This document shows positions 14,770-16,248 of a stretch of DNA of 16,248 nt, piece by piece (within the stretch, counting starts at the first letter, position 1; each line of letters opens with the position of its first letter). This DNA is from Fidelibacterota bacterium (GTDB lineage Bacteria > Marinisomatota > Marinisomatia > SCGC-AAA003-L08 > TMED6): the NCBI GenBank assembly GCA_002710085.1, contig PAOX01000030.1:1-16248 (forward strand), read 5' to 3'. The position numbers and the translations under genes were made by a program. The notes beneath the pieces were generated by a model, which was not told the DNA's origin, did no database searches, and saw only the letters and a list, made by a program, of their open reading frames with translations.

Positions 14770-16032
14770 ATGAGTGATAAATATAAAAATGAAATAATAA
14801 CAGTAATTGATATAGGTACAACAAAAATTATCGTTTTAATTGCTGAATATGATTTAGAAAAAAACAAAATTATTAAAGTTTTAGGATTTGGAGATAGTTA
14901 TTCAGATGGACTAAAAAGAGGCGTTGTAGTAGATATTGGCAAAACTATTAATTCAATAACTAATGCAGTAGAAAGTGCTGAAAAACAAGCTGGTTTTGAA
15001 GTATCTCATGCTTTTGTAGGTATTTCAGGTGATCATATCAGTAGTTTGAATTATTCGGGGGTTACTTCAATTAATTCGAATAGTCAAAATCAAGCAATTG
15101 GTCATTCAATTACATATGAAGATATTGAGAAAGTTCAAGAATTAGCTGCTAATATTAATATTTCGCCTGACAGAAGAATTATGCATGTTTTACCACAAGA
15201 ATATATAGTTGATGAACAAGAAGGAATTTCCTCTCCATTAGGTTTATCTGGTCGTAGATTGGAAGCGAAAGTTCATTTAGTTACTAGCTCTATTAATACG
15301 GAAAGGGACATATTAACCTGTTTAGATGAAATAAATATTAATGTAATAGATTTTATTTTAGAGCCACTTGCTTCAGCTTATTCAGTTTTAAATCCAGATG
15401 AAATGAATTTAGGTAGCATTTTAATTGATATAGGTGGTGGAACTACTGATGTAATCACATATGCAAATGGTAGTGTTTTACATACAGGGGTGGTACCAAT
15501 CGGTGGTACAATTATCACTAATGATATTGCATATAGAGTTCAAACTTCAATTGAACAAGCTGAAGAATTAAAGCAACATTACGGTTCTTCAAATTTAGAT
15601 GAAGCAAATTCTAATGATGATATTATTGTTAAGGGTGTTGCAGGTAGATCAGAGTTCAAGATATCTCAAAAGATATTATCTGAGGTTATTGAGCCAAGAG
15701 TAAGAGAAATATTTGAATTAGCAAAAGCGGAGATTGAAAAATCAAACTTTAATGGTGATTATACATTTGGAGTTATCTTGACTGGAGGAGGATCAAAACT
15801 TAATGGGATAATGAAAACTGCTTATGACGTTTTTGATATGCCTATTAAAAAGGGTTTACCAATTAATGATTTTGAAGTAGAAAATATCGATGTAGATATT
15901 TTAGATCCTAGATATGCAACTGCGGTTGGGTTAATTAAATATGCGGGACAAAATTTTAATAATTATAATAAAATAAATCAAAATTCTTTTATAACAATGA
16001 TTAAAAATTTTATAAAAGAATTAATTAAATAA
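14770..16032 (+). CDS. ftsA: Cell division protein FtsA
   Basis: An actin-family ATPase of 420 residues that tethers FtsZ to the cytoplasmic membrane. Visible parts are the phosphate-1 loop VIDIGTTKI (12-20), the 1C domain region with HAFVGISGDHI, PQEYIVDEQEGISSPLGLSGRRLEAKVHLVT, the phosphate-2 motif IDIGGGTTD with 222-227 as GGGTTD, the IPIGG-like VVPIGG, the adenosine motif VILTGGGSKLNG and a C-terminal amphipathic helix (about 405-420, ITMIKNFIKELIK) suited to membrane binding. The length and order are those of a full FtsA. It begins 5 nt after ftsQ, with only a weak AAAGAAA upstream, and ends 21 nt before ftsZ. Confidence 0.97.
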   Translation: MSDKYKNEIITVIDIGTTKIIVLIAEYDLEKNKIIKVLGFGDSYSDGLKRGVVVDIGKTINSITNAVESAEKQAGFEVSHAFVGISGDHISSLNYSGVTSINSNSQNQAIGHSITYEDIEKVQELAANINISPDRRIMHVLPQEYIVDEQEGISSPLGLSGRRLEAKVHLVTSSINTERDILTCLDEININVIDFILEPLASAYSVLNPDEMNLGSILIDIGGGTTDVITYANGSVLHTGVVPIGGTIITNDIAYRVQTSIEQAEELKQHYGSSNLDEANSNDDIIVKGVAGRSEFKISQKILSEVIEPRVREIFELAKAEIEKSNFNGDYTFGVILTGGGSKLNGIMKTAYDVFDMPIKKGLPINDFEVENIDVDILDPRYATAVGLIKYAGQNFNNYNKINQNSFITMIKNFIKELIK

Positions 16033-16038
16033 AAAACG

Positions 16039-16045
16039 AAAGGGG
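16039..16045 (+). promoter_or_regulatory. Shine-Dalgarno sequence for ftsZ
   Basis: AAAGGGG is centred in the 21-nt ftsA-ftsZ gap, with 8 nt between it and the ATG at 16054, a near-ideal spacing. It is the strongest ribosome-binding site in the window, consistent with the high FtsZ level relative to other dcw products. Confidence 0.65.
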
Positions 16046-16053
16046 TTAACAAT

Positions 16054-16248
16054 ATGTTATTTGAACCAAGTAACTTATCAGAACAAAAAGCGAGGATTGC
16101 CGTCGTAGGTGTTGGTGGTGCTGGTGGGAATGCATTAAATAGAATGATTTTATCAGGATTAGATAAAGTTGAGTTTATAGCTGTAAATACAGATGCTCAA
16201 GACCTTGATGAAAATAATTCTCAAATTAAGCTACAGATTGGAAAAGAG
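16054..16248 (+). CDS. ftsZ: Cell division GTPase FtsZ, N-terminal part (3' truncated)
   Basis: Sixty-five N-terminal residues are present before the window ends. After a short 12-residue extension ([12 protein letters not shown]) comes [20 protein letters not shown], the first GTP-binding loop of FtsZ, then [12 protein letters not shown] and QIGKE, corresponding to the conserved NTDAQ and K-I-Q-L-G segments. FtsZ is the tubulin-like GTPase that forms the division ring. The tubulin signature GGGTGTG would lie beyond the window. The ATG at 16054 is supported by AAAGGGG 8 nt upstream. The position right after ftsA is standard. Confidence 0.97.
   Translation, partial: MLFEPSNLSEQKARIAVVGVGGAGGNALNRMILSGLDKVEFIAVNTDAQDLDENNSQIKLQIGKE

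Noticed and set aside
1..16248. A novel multi-gene system
   Set aside because: Every sizeable reading frame on the + strand is a recognised maf, RodZ-like or dcw gene in a familiar order, and there is no unassigned coding space. Novelty here is limited to small non-coding and codon-level features.

Overview
The window is a nearly complete division and cell wall (dcw) cluster. Fifteen dcw genes lie head to tail on the + strand: mraZ, rsmH, ftsL, ftsI, murE, murF, mraY, murD, ftsW, murG, murC, murB, ftsQ, ftsA and the first 65 codons of ftsZ. Two + strand genes precede them: the last 48 codons of a Maf-family nucleotide pyrophosphatase and a short RodZ-like helix-turn-helix membrane protein. 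No mobile element, tRNA, rRNA, CRISPR array or gene on the - strand can be supported.

Organism. The DNA is very AT-rich, and the proteins are rich in Asn, Ile and Lys. TGA is used as a stop (murE, murF, murG, murB), so the code is standard. MurE carries the DNPR motif of meso-diaminopimelate-adding enzymes. With FtsQ, FtsA and an FtsI without C-terminal PASTA domains, this points to a Gram-negative bacterium. Most starts lack a Shine-Dalgarno sequence, and MraY is somewhat longer than the E. coli enzyme. Both would suit an AT-rich relative of the Bacteroidota/FCB lineages, possibly a streamlined marine group such as Marinimicrobia. That placement is inference with low confidence; only the Gram-negative, meso-DAP peptidoglycan reading is well supported.

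Layout. Positions 1-605 hold maf' and the RodZ-like gene. Positions 606-806 are the only substantial non-coding stretch. They carry a good promoter (A/T-rich upstream tract, -35-like TTGCAT, extended -10 TGaTATAAT), followed by two exact 9-bp repeats containing TGGGGA at a 10-bp period and an inverted repeat. This fits a MraZ autoregulatory operator. From mraZ onward the genes are almost gapless: ATGA or TAATG junctions, a 10-nt overlap at rsmH/ftsL and three separate 14-nt overlaps. Gaps occur only at mraZ/rsmH (3 nt), ftsL/ftsI (6 nt), ftsQ/ftsA (5 nt) and ftsA/ftsZ (21 nt). This implies one translationally coupled transcript.

Function. MurB, MurC, MurD, MurE and MurF build UDP-MurNAc-pentapeptide. 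MraY and MurG turn it into lipid II, and FtsW with FtsI polymerise and cross-link it at the septum. FtsQ and FtsL are divisome scaffold proteins, FtsA anchors FtsZ to the membrane, and MraZ and RsmH are the regulator and the 16S rRNA methyltransferase that commonly head this operon. No ddl gene is present between murB and ftsQ.

Nothing here is an undescribed multi-gene system. The points worth a second look are small: the MraZ operator with its overlapping palindrome; a roughly 155-nt G+C-elevated stretch inside mraY with several long complementary segments; a TTTTC pentanucleotide tract in the membrane-segment codons of ftsL; and the RodZ-like protein with no periplasmic domain.
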